From Grifola frondosa (Eukaryota; Basidiomycota; Agaricomycetes; Polyporales; Grifolaceae): DNA of 64,000 nt. The notes beneath the pieces are model-generated. The model searched no databases and was not told the origin of the DNA. It saw nothing but the letters and a program-made list of their open reading frames with translations. The position numbers and the translations under genes were made by a program. Shown here in pieces: positions 46,587 through 58,187 of this stretch (position 1 is its first letter; every line of letters starts with the position of its first letter). Location: NCBI GenBank assembly GCA_001683735.1, contig LUGG01000047.1:124001-188000 (forward strand), given 5' to 3'.

Positions 46587-47399
46587 GGACCCCAGGTTAA
46601 ACGAGCCGTCGGTGGTACCGGTACAGGACCCCGGGCCTCCGGTCAAACGTTGTAAGCGCCCATTCGAACACCGGACGCTCTACTTAATCGTCCGCTCCTA
46701 GTCGAGTTTCGGCCAATCTCTATTTTCCCCGTCACTACCTCTTTGCTTATGAAATCGACTTGTGATACTGTCGTATGAAGCGATTGGTCTGCGGCGAATG
46801 CATCCGCACGACTGGTCGCCGGTCTTTGACGACTGAGGCAGCAGTTTGCCGGGACCATTTCGCCGGACAACTCAGGTGGAACGCACCATAAGAGGTGTCC
46901 CAAATCCCTCCGGACTTTTGTCCATCTTATGCGGATGCATTCTCCAGCTCAGATTGCTGCAAATATTTTGTGCTCATATCCTTTGGGCCGCACAGGTAAA
47001 CATAAGCCGCTCTAACGGATTTTGTCCCGGCTCCGCTTGGTACCATCCAGCCAAACTCGAATTTGTGGGACGCAGCTCTCGGTACACTTGTGATGATATT
47101 CGGAGAAGGTTTGCTGGACCGAGTCGAAACCTCTTCCCGGCTTTATTGAACATTCTGAAATCAGCTCTCAGTGTGCGGTCATGGAGAGCCATGTCCGAGA
47201 CCATCCATCCGGCTTTCGCACATCTTTTGCCTCGGTACCGGCCATCGTCCCTTTCGATTTCGGGGCAGTCTCCGCGGTCAAGGATCTTTGGTAGTGCTTC
47301 ATCTACGGCAAATTCAAGATTTACTCAAACATTGCCGTCGAACTACCACGGATCCTAACAAGTAGTCCGTGGTACCCCGAGCCGTTTGCTCCGGGGTCC
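46587..47399. mobile_element. Possible degenerate inverted-repeat element
   Basis: The arm at 46587-46620 begins GGACCCC and contains AAACG and GGTACC. The reverse complement of 47367-47399 begins GGACCCC and also contains AAACG and GGTACC in the same order, with roughly two thirds identity by eye. Inside and just beyond lie three copies of a CTCCGGA...TTGTCC motif (46908, 47439, 47547). A 170-codon plus-strand frame (46846-47358) has no transposase motif. No target-site duplication was recognised. It could be a decayed non-autonomous DNA transposon or a chance palindrome in a CCGG-rich repeat. Confidence 0.3.
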
Positions 47400-47742
47400 A
47401 TAGCCGGAGTGAAGTCCGAAAACCGCCCGGTGTTCGCAGCTCCGGAAATTTTGTTGTCCGTCTTGCAATACTTATGAATTTTTTGTCAAGCTAACCCCTT
47501 CTATTCATCAACTGAGATAGGTCTCAATCCCGGATTGATGTTGCTCCGGACCTTGTCCCGGATGGTCTCTGGTCAGTCCGTTTTGGAAGTGCTTTCAGTA
47601 TAATATCATTAACCATTTTGCATCCTAGCACCGGAATTCTTGCATTTATTTTGTTATCGAACAGGGTAGTATCACTGTTACATTCCCGAGTAGGACAGGC
47701 TCAGAATCAACAAAGTCACATGATGCTCCCCTTCGAGTTGGC

Positions 47743-47763
47743 CGTTGCGTTGCGTTGCGTTGC
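47743..47763. repeat. CGTTG pentanucleotide repeat
   Basis: Four perfect CGTTG units, about 73 nt before the ATG of coiled-coil gene 2, probably within its promoter or leader. Confidence 0.8.
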
Positions 47764-47835
47764 TCGCTCCTTCCTCTGCCGCACTGAATATCCTTACCAT
47801 CTTCATTACTCCCAATTGTACCCCAGCACCACGCA

Positions 47836-49355
47836 ATGAGTTCTCGAAACACTTCAGAACTTCCTTTGGATCTCATCTTGCTGCAACAAGAACGGCTCAG
47901 CAACACACGCGCGCAGCTCCAAAACTGCAAGCAGGTTCGTTAGCTGGTGGTTCCGTGTATCCAGCAATTTGTTAGCTCATATCCAGACTAGCAAAATGAA
48001 GCGTTGGTTAACAACATCGCAACGATCCAGGAGAAACTAGAGCTCGCTGAGAAGAAAGTCGCCGCGCTGGAAGTCAAACTAGCACAGCGAGATTCTCAAG
48101 TTCAGAGAGCCCAGATCGAACTGAAGGAGAACAGAACTACTGCGGAGAAGCGTGTCGCGCAGATTCAGATGGGCAAGGATAATGCGGAGAAGCGACTCGC
48201 GGACACGGTGAAACAGCTACAGAATGCCACAGGTCAAGTCGACGCAATGGAGGCGCAACTCCAGACGATCGAGAAGCAACTTATCGCAGCTCTCGAAGAG
48301 AAGGTAGATGCCGACAAGGTGTGTCACTTTGCAGCTGATCAACTTAGATGATACTAATCATCCTACAAACCAGATGGTGATGATACGAAGCGCCTACTCG
48401 ACGACTGTCTGTTAGAGAATAAGCGGCTGAAGAAACAGACTAGCAGTTCAGTTGAAAAGGTAATGCTGTTAGTCTTTTCAGTGTAGATTGATCAATGATG
48501 TATGTATTGTGCAGTTCGATGAGTTCCAGCGGAGTATCTCGATGGGGGCGCTGTTTTCGGCCCCGAATTGGAAAACCAGCACAGCTCTCTTTCACGGTGT
48601 GGATTATTGTGACCATGATGAAGACCTCGTTTTACCTAACGTAAGAACTACGCGGTGTCTGCAAGTTGAAAAGCCATTCTGATGCATTACAATAGCAAAT
48701 CAGGCAGCTCTGGTCCGTGTTCGAGTTCAATATTGTGATGGTTTTTCCATTAACAATGTCATGACCACATCTGTAGTGCCGCAGATGGTGTCATATATGC
48801 TCCAGGATGCACCAAAATCTGTGCCGAGACACCGAAGGTTGCGTTCGTTGTCTATCCTACGTATACGTATAGATCAAGGAAACCCCATTATTTCGAACGC
48901 CACAGCTTGCCGGCTGAATTTCGGGGACAAACCCGTGAGCTGTTCCATAATTATCATGGAAAGATATATTACGTCGGCACATACAAATGTCTGGATGGTT
49001 CGGGGTTGCTCACGGAGCAGAAAATGACGAAGCACGTTATGTCGGTGAGGACTTGATTTGTCATGTGGATGTTCCATAGCTAAGTACATGATAGATGTTA
49101 AATGATGTTGTCCGCATCACCATGCTACAGTGTAACAGGATACTTCGTCCTCTCTTTGAAGATGGCTTCCAGAAAGGTATTCTCACGGTTAACATTATGG
49201 GTCTTCGGTGCGTCGGATTCAACAAGAAGCTTTACGACGCGCTATTGGCTATTCCCCGCTCCGCTGAATTGAAAAGGAAAAATGAAGACTCGACTGACAG
49301 TGGGTCTGAGGCTACGGAGGACTCCGGTGTGAAGAGAGTGAAAGCGTCGGTATGA
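47836..49355 (+). CDS. Coiled-coil protein with DUF6697-like C-terminal domain, copy 2 (388 residues)
   Basis: Seven exons fit in phase: 47836-47934, 47992-48318, 48391-48459, 48515-48640, 48696-48712, 48777-49044 and 49095-49355. The coiled coil covers residues about 20-165 (LVNNIATIQEKLELAEKKVA, LEVKLAQRDSQVQRAQIEL, EKQLIAALEEKVDADK). The C-terminal domain follows: FSAPNWKTSTALF, GVIYAPGCTKIC, TRELFHNYHGKIYYVGTYK, ILTVNIMGLRCVGFNKKLYD. Exons of 327, 126 and 17 nt have the same length as in copy 1, so gene structure predates the duplication. It lacks two short coiled-coil exons of copy 1. The tail is charged and Ser-rich (SGSEATEDSGVKRVKASV). The acceptor at 48390 is weak but keeps frame. 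Function unknown. Confidence 0.77.
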
Positions 49356-49818
49356 AGGGTTCACAAAGGCCGAGCTATGCCGTGGAGATGGTTTAATCCT
49401 AGTATGCTGGGCCATCAACATTTATAGGTTTTCTTTGTACTTTTGAAAAACTGAATGATGTCTATGGTTCGAGTTGATTCTACGAGCCATGAACCGAGCG
49501 TGTGATTGCACCACGAACCTCGTTCGACAAGGTTTGTGTGATGTGTCAAAATTGAGTAGACACACCATAGCTTTGTCCTGAAAGGTTATAATATACATTG
49601 CATATGTATCTCGTATTATGACGGGTTTTCTCTCCGCATATTTTCCCGATCTCGCGTCTGCTGCGACTTCGCGGACACTTGACGCGACTCTTATAACGCG
49701 ACACGGTCACGTGCCGCATTTTCGGCAAATGCCGCTGCTTGCGAGTAAGAGTCGTGTCCATCCTTTCTTTCTTTGCCTTCCTTTCCCTTTGTCCCTTCTG
49801 AATCATTCATTGTTTGAA
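49356..49818. other. Intergenic region
   Basis: 3' flank of coiled-coil gene 2 and promoter of the LRR gene. A TATAATATA stretch stands near 49586. Frames starting at 49618 run into the LRR gene, but the first plausible start is 49819. Confidence 0.4.
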
Positions 49819-51897
49819 ATGAATTCAATGAAACTTGACGGACCCGTTTATTCTGCTGCAATAGCTCCATCTTCCCCTTCACTGTCATCTCCGGTTTCTG
49901 ATGACGACTCTCCGCCGAGTTCACCTCTCCTTCCACCCGCTGGACGGCCTTCAACTTCACCAGGTCTTCCACACCCTTTTGCGGCTTCCACAAAAGCTGT
50001 GAGAGGTTTCTCTGCTTACGAAAAGCGCGAAAATCGTCGCAAGAAGAATTTTGACACGTCTCGTGAGAGTGTCCGCGAGACACTATCGTCAAATAACTAC
50101 ACGGCTATTAGAGTACAAGGATCACCCTCGAGTAGTAGAGTCGTTGATCCATATGCGGCTTCCGCGAAAGGCGAGTGGATACCCCCTCTTTGGGAGAAGA
50201 AGATTCCTCGCGTCGTCCCCGGCGCAGGCGCAACCAGTACCCCTTCTCCTCGTATACACGCTTACCGAGTTCACGACAGCATTACACCTTCAGCAGTAGG
50301 GCCGGAAGTGTCAGATTTGGGCGATACGACGGATACGGAAGAGCCCTTCTTCTCGAATACTAATAGAGATCGCGCCCTCAATAGGGCCAGCCTTTCGTTT
50401 TCAATGGAGGGAGAGCAATCACTCTGGGACAAGGAGATCTCGAGAGCCATTGAAAAGGCTACCGGTATAATTGATCTCAGGTGCGTACGATGTGTGAAAT
50501 ACAACGAATACCGCTGTTTGACAATTTCATCCTTTCCTTATCTACGTTCATGCAGCTATCACAATCTTGGGAAGGGTGTCATTAACTCCATACCCCCTAC
50601 GATTGGCGATCTTTCGAAGCTTGTTGTTCTTCCCCGACATCATGCTTCCGTGATTGCATCACCTTCTCCGACTGAAAGCAGTTCATTCATCCGGCCTGTC
50701 CAACGCACACGCGCCCTTTCCCGATCTGTCACGCTGCCTGCCTCTGCTTTTCAGGCTTCCTGTTCCGGAGTGTCCCCATTACCTAGCCCGCCACGAGCTG
50801 CGACGAGGACGGTGTCGTCTTCAGCATTCATGGAGGCCGCGGCGGCCCCGTGGCACAATGAGATTCAGTTGTTCCTCGCGAATAACCGTATCAAGACGTT
50901 ACCCTTGGAACTCTTCAACGTAACAGCACTCACTGTACTGATCTTGCGTAAGTCAACACTTATCGTCCCTTTGTGCGTCAAAAATCTGACTATAATTGTC
51001 TAATTATGACCATTGTATAGGCTCGAACGAGCTCGTCAGCATCCGCCCCAAATCACACGGCTAACACAGCTTCGGGAGCTGAACATTGTGCGGAACAAGC
51101 TGCGATGGCTCCCTGCTGAGATGCTACAGATGCGTCTTCAAACACTCGCGCTCAGCGGAAATCCATGGATCCCACTGCCGACCAGTTGGAACAAAAATAC
51201 TGGGAAGAAGCCCGTTTCGGAGACAATGGCACACTGCTCCGTTCCACTGCTCTCGGAGCTGTGCTTCCGCGTGCTGCTTGCACCTCCCGAGCCAACCGCA
51301 ACCAACACCCAGAGTGCAGCTGGCCAGGGAACTCAGACGACTATCTTGCAATCACTATATCAGTGCCCACTGGAAGTGAAGGCCCCGCTGGTATACGAGA
51401 CCCTAAAAGCGTGCGTTCCAGACGCAGTATCAAAGCCCACCGAGCAGTTATCGATGAGGAAGAGGCTCAGATCCTCTTCTGGCGAGAAGGGTGAAGCTCT
51501 GCAGCGGGTCCCGCGGATGAAGGCGAGGGAGAACGAGCTACTCCTCCGGGCATCTGGATATGTCCGTCCCCTGTGCATCGTACCTCAGATGGCCAGTGGG
51601 TAAACGGGCGCCGCCCGTTTCGTGCAGCCTGCGGAAGAACGATGGACTTGGGAAGATATCATTGCCGGTGTCCAGGTCGGCGCACAGGGCGTGAGCGGTG
51701 CGGGTGTCCCCGTGTTGTGGAGAGGATGCGGGAGGGGCTGTTTAGACTTTCTCGATGGCGAGGAAACATTGCCGCAAGGCGATGATGGACCAGACGAGAG
51801 AATGGACGTGGACGCTGACATGGGTGAAGACGAGGATGCGGTCCAGATCGTCCAGCTGGGTATGGACGGATTGGTGGACCCAGCCGAATTCGCATGA
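49819..51897 (+). CDS. Leucine-rich-repeat protein with Ser/Pro-rich N-terminus
   Basis: Exons: 49819-50480, 50556-50947, 51021-51579 and 51628-51897. Intron 1 (75 nt) is stop-free and a multiple of three. The first 200 residues are disordered, Ser/Pro-rich. LRRs then appear: IPPTIGDLSKLVVLP, FLANNRIKTLPLELF then TALTVLILRSNELVSI, then ITRLTQLRELNIVRNKLRWL and LQTLALSGNPW. The C-terminal part has ERWTWEDIIAGVQVG and VPVLWRGCGRGCLDFLDGE, a block also seen in other fungal LRR proteins, and an acidic tail. Intron 4 is placed at 51580-51627 (48 nt), which removes the in-frame TAA at 51601. One base seems missing near 51044 (ATC-CG-CCC), between SNELVSI and PQITRL. Likely an intracellular LRR scaffold; the partner is unknown. 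Confidence 0.65.
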
Positions 51898-52456
51898 GTT
51901 TCTCGTTCATGGCTGGCGGCATGTATCTCATATTTGTACAACACATCTGTAAAAATGGCACATCATGTATCACGAGTATAGTATGTATGAGGTTGGTTAC
52001 TCGACATTAATTGCGGATTGTACTTTAGCGCTAGAAGCACCCCTCAACGCGTGCACGTGAGAGTCTGTGAACCACGGATTCGAGTACTTAGGATGAGTAC
52101 GGTCATCACCTGTGATGCGTCTATACCTCAAGGCAGCGGATTGTTTGTCTTCTATTCTTTGTGTTGGATGTCGAAGCTGACGGAAATACTACCGCATCAT
52201 TGTTTACGTTGAGCTGGCAGTCATGGTGAGAGTTTCTGCGTAAAATTGGCAAGAATCTGCGTTGAATGCTCTCACTGACTGGCGGAAGGGAGCTTTAGAA
52301 ACGCATATTCCGGACCGTTTTGGGGAAGATATATTCAGCAACACGTCATATGCTCATTCCCTCAATTCCGCGTGCGCCGTGCGGGGCGCAGCTGCGTTAT
52401 TGGCACGGTGTCAGGCGCCAACGGTCTCCAAAATTAAACTGAATTGTGGTGTGGGG
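51898..52456. other. Intergenic region
   Basis: 3' flank of the LRR gene and upstream region of the carboxylesterase. No gene seen. Confidence 0.4.
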
Positions 52457-52463
52457 TATATAA
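52457..52463 (+). promoter_or_regulatory. TATA box of the carboxylesterase
   Basis: TATATAA, 54 nt upstream of the ATG at 52517, in a good position for a fungal core promoter. Confidence 0.55.
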
Positions 52464-52516
52464 CTGCTGCTGAAAATATGCTGTAAAAGAGTCAAAGAGC
52501 TATAGGAAGTATCGTG

Positions 52517-54914
52517 ATGGTGACGAGGACTTTTACGCTCTTCATTGTGCAGTCGTTGGTGGCAGGCGCAGCGTTGTCTGCTTCAACACCGTCAATCGTT
52601 CACATAGATGACGCGACAGTGATCGGCACCTCTGATGGTTTCGTCACCCAGTTCCTTGGGATACCATTCGCGGAACCACCGTGAGTCAAGCGTCACTTTT
52701 CTGAGAGTTTTCGCTGATGCCAGACGTCGAGTCCAGGACAGGGAATCTGCGTTTACGTCTCCCTCAGCCAATACAGCGGTACACTGGAACTATAAATGCG
52801 ACCCAGTTCGGTAACCAATGCATCCAACAAACTTTGATACCACCTCCCCTTCCAGAAGGATTGCCGCCAGCACTTTCGGCTTTTGTCCAAGGTAACACCG
52901 CCACGCCTGATGTGCCCAAAGCGAAGATTGTGCGTCGCGCTATTTTCGTTGAATTTAACAGACTAAACCTTGGCTTGCAGGTTTGAATATCAATGTAATT
53001 GTTCCTGCAGGCACAAGTCCGGATTCAAAACTACCCATCGCAGCCGTACGTCCTGAACTTTCCCAGCATAATTTAATAGCTGATGATTCCCATGCAGTGG
53101 ATCTATGGGGGTTAGTTCGTTCTTCCGCGTCACGGTTGTATTGCTGACCGAAAGCTAATGACGATTCCAGGCGGATATCAAGTCGGCTCGAATGCAGTGC
53201 ACGTATAACTTTCGTATCTATTAAGACATACTGAATGCTAATTTTAAGCCGAAACAGACAACCTGGCAACGTGATAGTGAACCGATCCATCGAGCTTGGC
53301 CAACCGGTAATTTATGTTGCAATGAACTACCGGTAGGCCAATGGTTTTTGAGCATGGATAAAAGCATGCTAATGATTCCATAGGCTCAGTGGTAGGTATT
53401 CCGACACGGTTTTGCACACAGTTTTGACATCCGACTAGCTTTCGGTTTCCTCGGGGAGCGGAAGTGGCAAATGCTGGTATTGGGAACCTCGGTCTTCAAG
53501 ATCGTAAGTACGTAACACAGTAGTGACGCAAGGTCTCACTGGTATATGCCACGATTTATACAGAGCGCGCAGCCCTACGATGGGTGCAAAAGTACATCTC
53601 TGCTTTCGGAGGGGACCCCACCAAAGTAACCATGTGCGCGGACGTTCAGTACTATTAACGTATCTAACTAAACTTTACTTGTTCGGGGTTTGACAGATGG
53701 GGAGAAAGTGCCGGGAGCCAGTCGGTGGCTTTCCAGATGTTCACCAACGGAGGTAACACAGAAGGCCTGTTTCGCGCCGGGTTCATGGAATCGGGATCGG
53801 CGCTACCTACGGGCAACTTCACGAAGCTGCAGTCGACATTTGACTTCATAGTAGCAGAGACAGGGTGTTCATCCGCCCGAGACTCCCTCGAATGTCTGCG
53901 CACGCTATCTGCGGAAGTCATCATAACAGCTATGGACAAGACTCCGACGTTCCTGTCGTTCCAGGTGCGGCATATTCGACTGGAATACGTATGTAAGGCT
54001 GATGAACGTTGTACAGGCACTCAATACGCCATGGATGCCACATGCAGATGGCGTGTTCCTGAAGGACAATCCTCAAATGCTGGTCTTACAGGGCAGCGTA
54101 GCAGATATCCCTTTCATAATCGGTATGTCAGATCTTATTATAAATTTCAAAACGCTCACGTCTTTGCCAGGGGATACTGAAGATGAAGGAACTCTCTTCT
54201 CCCTTGCCTCGTTGAACATTACGTGAGTATAGCATTCCGCTGAGGTTCGTCAACTGACGACTTGTCCTACCAAGCACGGACACCGAGTTCAGCTCATATG
54301 TCATCGCGAACTACTTCCCAGATGCATCGAGCTCTGATATTGACCGACTGCTGGAACTTACCCCTCAGACCCAGCTGTGGGATCTCCTTTCGGGACGGGC
54401 GACGCGTTCGCGTTCACACCTGAGTATAAGCGGATGTCGTCATTCCAGGGCGACTTCATATTCCAGGCGCCACGTCGGTTCCTGCTTGATCAGCGCAATG
54501 GCAAGCAACCGCTGCGGTCATTTAGTACGTGCTAGTGTTAGAGCGCGCTCGAGGATATACTGACAGTACTATACTTGCACAGCCAGTAACCGCGCGAAGG
54601 TGCCTGGATTGGGAGCTGTAAGTCGCTGCAACCGATCGCTTCATACTAACCTCAACTTCGAACTCTGTGCAGGCACACTCCACAGATCTCGAGAACGTTT
54701 ACGGCGGAGGAGATATGGCGGACTATCTCATACGCTTCGTAGCGACGCTAAACCCGAATGGTGCGACGGGAATCAACTGGCCGGAGTATACCGTCGACAG
54801 CCCACAGCTCCTTGCGTTCGTCAACGGTAGCACCCGCTCAAAATCTTCCAGGACGACTTTCGTCAGCAGCAGACGCAGTTCCTGACGAAACTGGGTCTGG
54901 CGAATCCCATTTGA
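52517..54914 (+). pseudogene. Type-B carboxylesterase/lipase with at least five frame breaks
   Basis: Secreted alpha/beta-hydrolase of the carboxylesterase type B family. The start MVTRTFTLFIVQSLVAGAAL is a signal peptide. Exons are many and short with GT-AG introns; family blocks in order: FLGIPFAEPP, TGNLRLRLPQPIQ, WIYGGGYQVGS (oxyanion loop), YVAMNYRLSAFGFLG, LRWVQKYISAFGGDP, then GESAGSQSVAF (nucleophile Ser), DTEDEGTLF (acid), AHSTDLENVYGGG (catalytic His). The end LTKLGLANPI is at TGA 54912-54914. One base is missing at about 52918-52921 (A run before the SEDC position), in the G run near 53455, near 54358, and near 54836, and one junction near 53197-53240 also fails to keep frame. With these it cannot be translated whole, so it is a pseudogene or a mis-assembled gene. 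Confidence 0.75.
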
Positions 54915-57900
54915 ACCGGATTTAGGATGCTGCTTACCTTTAAATTGACATGTCCATCATGTACAGGTGTTTGCGCCAAAGTGTTGCTTCATGTGTGGTG
55001 TGGTTGCGACTTACACAGAGGCGTTGTAAATTTTGAGCCATAGATGGCTCCTAGTTTCAATTCAAGCAAGACGAACCATTGACTCGGAAGTGGTTGCTGT
55101 CCTGTCTTCAGCGTCGAGAGATCGGGGTATACTTCTGAGGAGTCACCCCAAGTCACCAAGTTCAGGATGTTGACATTCTCAGCACATGATGCGGGAATGC
55201 TAAATACGTGTCCTCCCTTCTTCGTGTGGTGCTCCGCGCACCTGACTCTACCGCAGAACGTCATCATCCGCGAATGCAGATCACCTCCCGTACCCGCCTC
55301 CATCACAACGCTCGCGTACACATGCGTCCTCACCTGCCGCGGATGTGTTCCTCGGAGTCGCCTGCACCTACGGGTCGTTGAGATCTTCAGCCACACGAGC
55401 ATCGTATTGGCGCTGCGGCTGCCCGCGCTCGCCGTGCTTAAGTTCCACGGCGCGTTGTTGGGCAGACGTTTTTCGCCTCTCTGCGGACGCTCCGCATCGT
55501 CCAGGGACTCTGTCTGTCGTTCCACAAAGTGGGGCGGTGGCTGCCCTCATGATGTTCTCTACGCTGCCGCCGCACAACTTGCGTCCGCCGGGCTGCGCGT
55601 GCGCATGAACCTTCTCAGTAGTTCGCTTGTTATATGTAACTGTCGCGAGACGGAGGAGCATTGCTGCATTCCGCCGTGGCCGCCACACATCTTTCGATGC
55701 ATGGAAACGTTCGCAACTTCCCTGTATACGATGTTGTGGATTCCGTCCCGCAGTACGTGTAGAAGAACGTACCAGTTCTATGCGCAGAAGATGAGAACAA
55801 GTGCGGATGACCAGATCCTGAGGGCTGCTTACCGCCTCAGCAATGCGCTCTGGATCTGCCGATTCCTCTTTCTCTCACATAGATTGTGGCGTCGCGAGCC
55901 GCCGTTTAAAAGAGCTGTGGTGAGTTTATTTGGAACTCTGAAGTAACCGTGAATGGTTATGCGTAATAACTGGTGACTCGACAAGGCACCTTTTCGTTCA
56001 TTGGTGCACTCGCAGCAAACTCGTAGTAACGACGCCTGGCGCTGGATTAGGAATCGCTTGTAGATAACTCCTGCAGGTTACTATTTGCCCTCTATAATAT
56101 TTACTAGGGAAAAATGAGATATTCAGTGCATGAATAAAGGCAAGATGAATTTACCCTGAGTACACATGTGGAAGTCGGACCATTGCTCATCAGTACTCCA
56201 ATACAACAACTAAGCGCCCATAATATGTGACTTGCTATATTGGGAAATGTTCCATGCGGTAAGCGCTTGTTCTTCGAATTCCAACTCTAACTTCTGAATC
56301 TCCAGGTTTGCCATGTTCATGCTTGCGGAGCCTCCTACCCCAACATAGCCTTCATTCGGCGCAGCAGTTGTTCTCTCGAGCCTGATGCTGCGATATCGTC
56401 CTGGGAAGAACCTGAGCTTTTCACCATGTTGAATAAGGACGGCGGGCCGCATCCTTAAGCATGATTGCTCCTGCATAAACCACTCGCCAAATTTTCATCA
56501 TGTGAGTTGTCCATTTTCTTCCAATTACCCGCGCCCCATCCAGAACTCAACGAAGTTTAGGTGTCCGGCCAAAGCCTAGATGACAGTTATAGCATGTTCT
56601 CTCCGTCTCGTCTCATAGGTCTTTCTGTCCCTACCGGCTGGATCCTCGATACCTGCACCCGTCGTACATCTGCACTTGTCCCCGCTAATACCACGTCGTG
56701 TCCCACCCGTCCCGATTCAGGAAGGTGCAGAGGTACCGTAGTTTGCGGGAACCCTCCGCGTGGATATTGCAATAACTCTTTCCTCGATGCATCTTAATTC
56801 GTCCTGACGGAAACCTGGTCCCCTAGGTCTCTATATTCTGACACAGCTTCTACGATAAAGGCCTTGCATTCTCGCGGGGGTGTACCTCGCCTACAGATGT
56901 GACCGCGTTCGTGGTGATGCAGCCCTCCATCCTCCCGAATCGACTGCGCATATACCCACGACCTTGTATCCCCCGGGCCCACCTTGTACCTAGCACGTCT
57001 GATCGCGACATATCAATATCGCGTGTTGGAGTCTGCGGAGGCCGCGGGAATCCCTGTGGCTTTGGTCCGCCGCCTGATACGTACAGTTTGACAGTTTGAG
57101 CATCTTATGCGAATCGCTTAGGTCTGTCGTACGCATCGCTAGTCCCGTTTCACGTAGGTCAAACACTGCGTCCCTGCACACTACATAGTCTGACCATGTG
57201 TTCTAGTTTGTGTACAATGCGATAACGTTCTTCAGCTTATCCGTCTCCTGCAGAACTTCGCGACGATGTCGTTCGACCTCTGAGCGCACATGCAATTTCG
57301 TATCTCACATACATGATGAGCGATTTTCCGGAATGCTTGTCGTGTTATCCTACTCGGTAAATCTCCAAGGGAAGTCCCTTGGGCACCGAGCCGAACATCG
57401 GAAACTGGACCATTGGGTCGTGTCGGACGATTTGTCCAACCCATCCATATGCCTTCGCATGCGTACTGCTCGCTAGGATAGACATTGTAGCGTGATTGTG
57501 ATGCTTTCTCAGACCACATGGGACCTCAAATTGTGCTGCGGCCGTCATGCCCTGTACGTCGCAACGGCGCTCAGAATCCCGAACTAATGTATTGACAAGA
57601 AGAATAGAAGTCTCGCGTTGTGCTCCTCTTGGGCCTGAGAGTCCCACACTAGACATTTCAATTGATGTCCGAGGGTGACGAAATCGGCAAAGTGGCGACG
57701 GTGGAGTGGAGCAGACCTTATCGCAATCACGACTATGGACCTGCATCATTTTGTTTATTCGATTGTCTGCCTCCTATACCGCCATATCGCCGCGGCAATG
57801 TGGAATGGCTGAGGTTCGGGTTCTTTGTTTTCACATAATGAAGAGCCTAAAACATCGGTACACCGCAATGTGAAACAGATTATAGAATATATTACAGGAG

Positions 57901-58187
57901 AGCGACACGATTTTTTGCCCATAAGTATCAAGCATGGCGCGTATCAAAGAGGCGTCTGTAAACCAGACACATAGCCTGGACGCTAGGGGGCTCGTGGGTG
58001 AAATAACAGCTTTTAGTCCTGACCGCTTCGATCGCATTTCCCGGAGCACTGCTCCCACGTATCCTAATGCAGCACGAGATGGATGTTTCGCAAATGAGTC
58101 GACGCCGGCATATCCTTTCATCTGCCACGAGCCCAGACATCGAGTCAGTGGTCCTCTTCAATTATATTAAACCGGTCAACCTACCTG
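54915..58187. other. 3.3 kb without a recognised gene
   Basis: The largest frames are 259 codons on plus (55167-55946) and 178 codons on minus (54989-55525), overlapping each other in a GC-rich patch; neither shows a domain I know. Minus frames near 57345-57749 and 57232-57519 are also unrecognised. The stretch may hold an unrecognised fast-evolving gene, but I cannot support one. Confidence 0.35.

Noticed and set aside
46480..47640. LTR retrotransposon
   Set aside because: No direct long terminal repeats, primer-binding site or reverse-transcriptase/integrase motif seen; inverted arms fit a small DNA element better, and even that is weak.
48319..48420. Frameshift in coiled-coil gene 2 after VDADK
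   Set aside because: Using the acceptor at 48390 keeps phase 0. The equivalent site in copy 1 (acceptor 43602) behaves the same way.
55167..55946. 259-codon plus-strand frame as a gene
   Set aside because: Cysteine-rich and random-looking, overlapped by a long minus-strand frame of similar quality; neither has a known domain. Left as unassigned.
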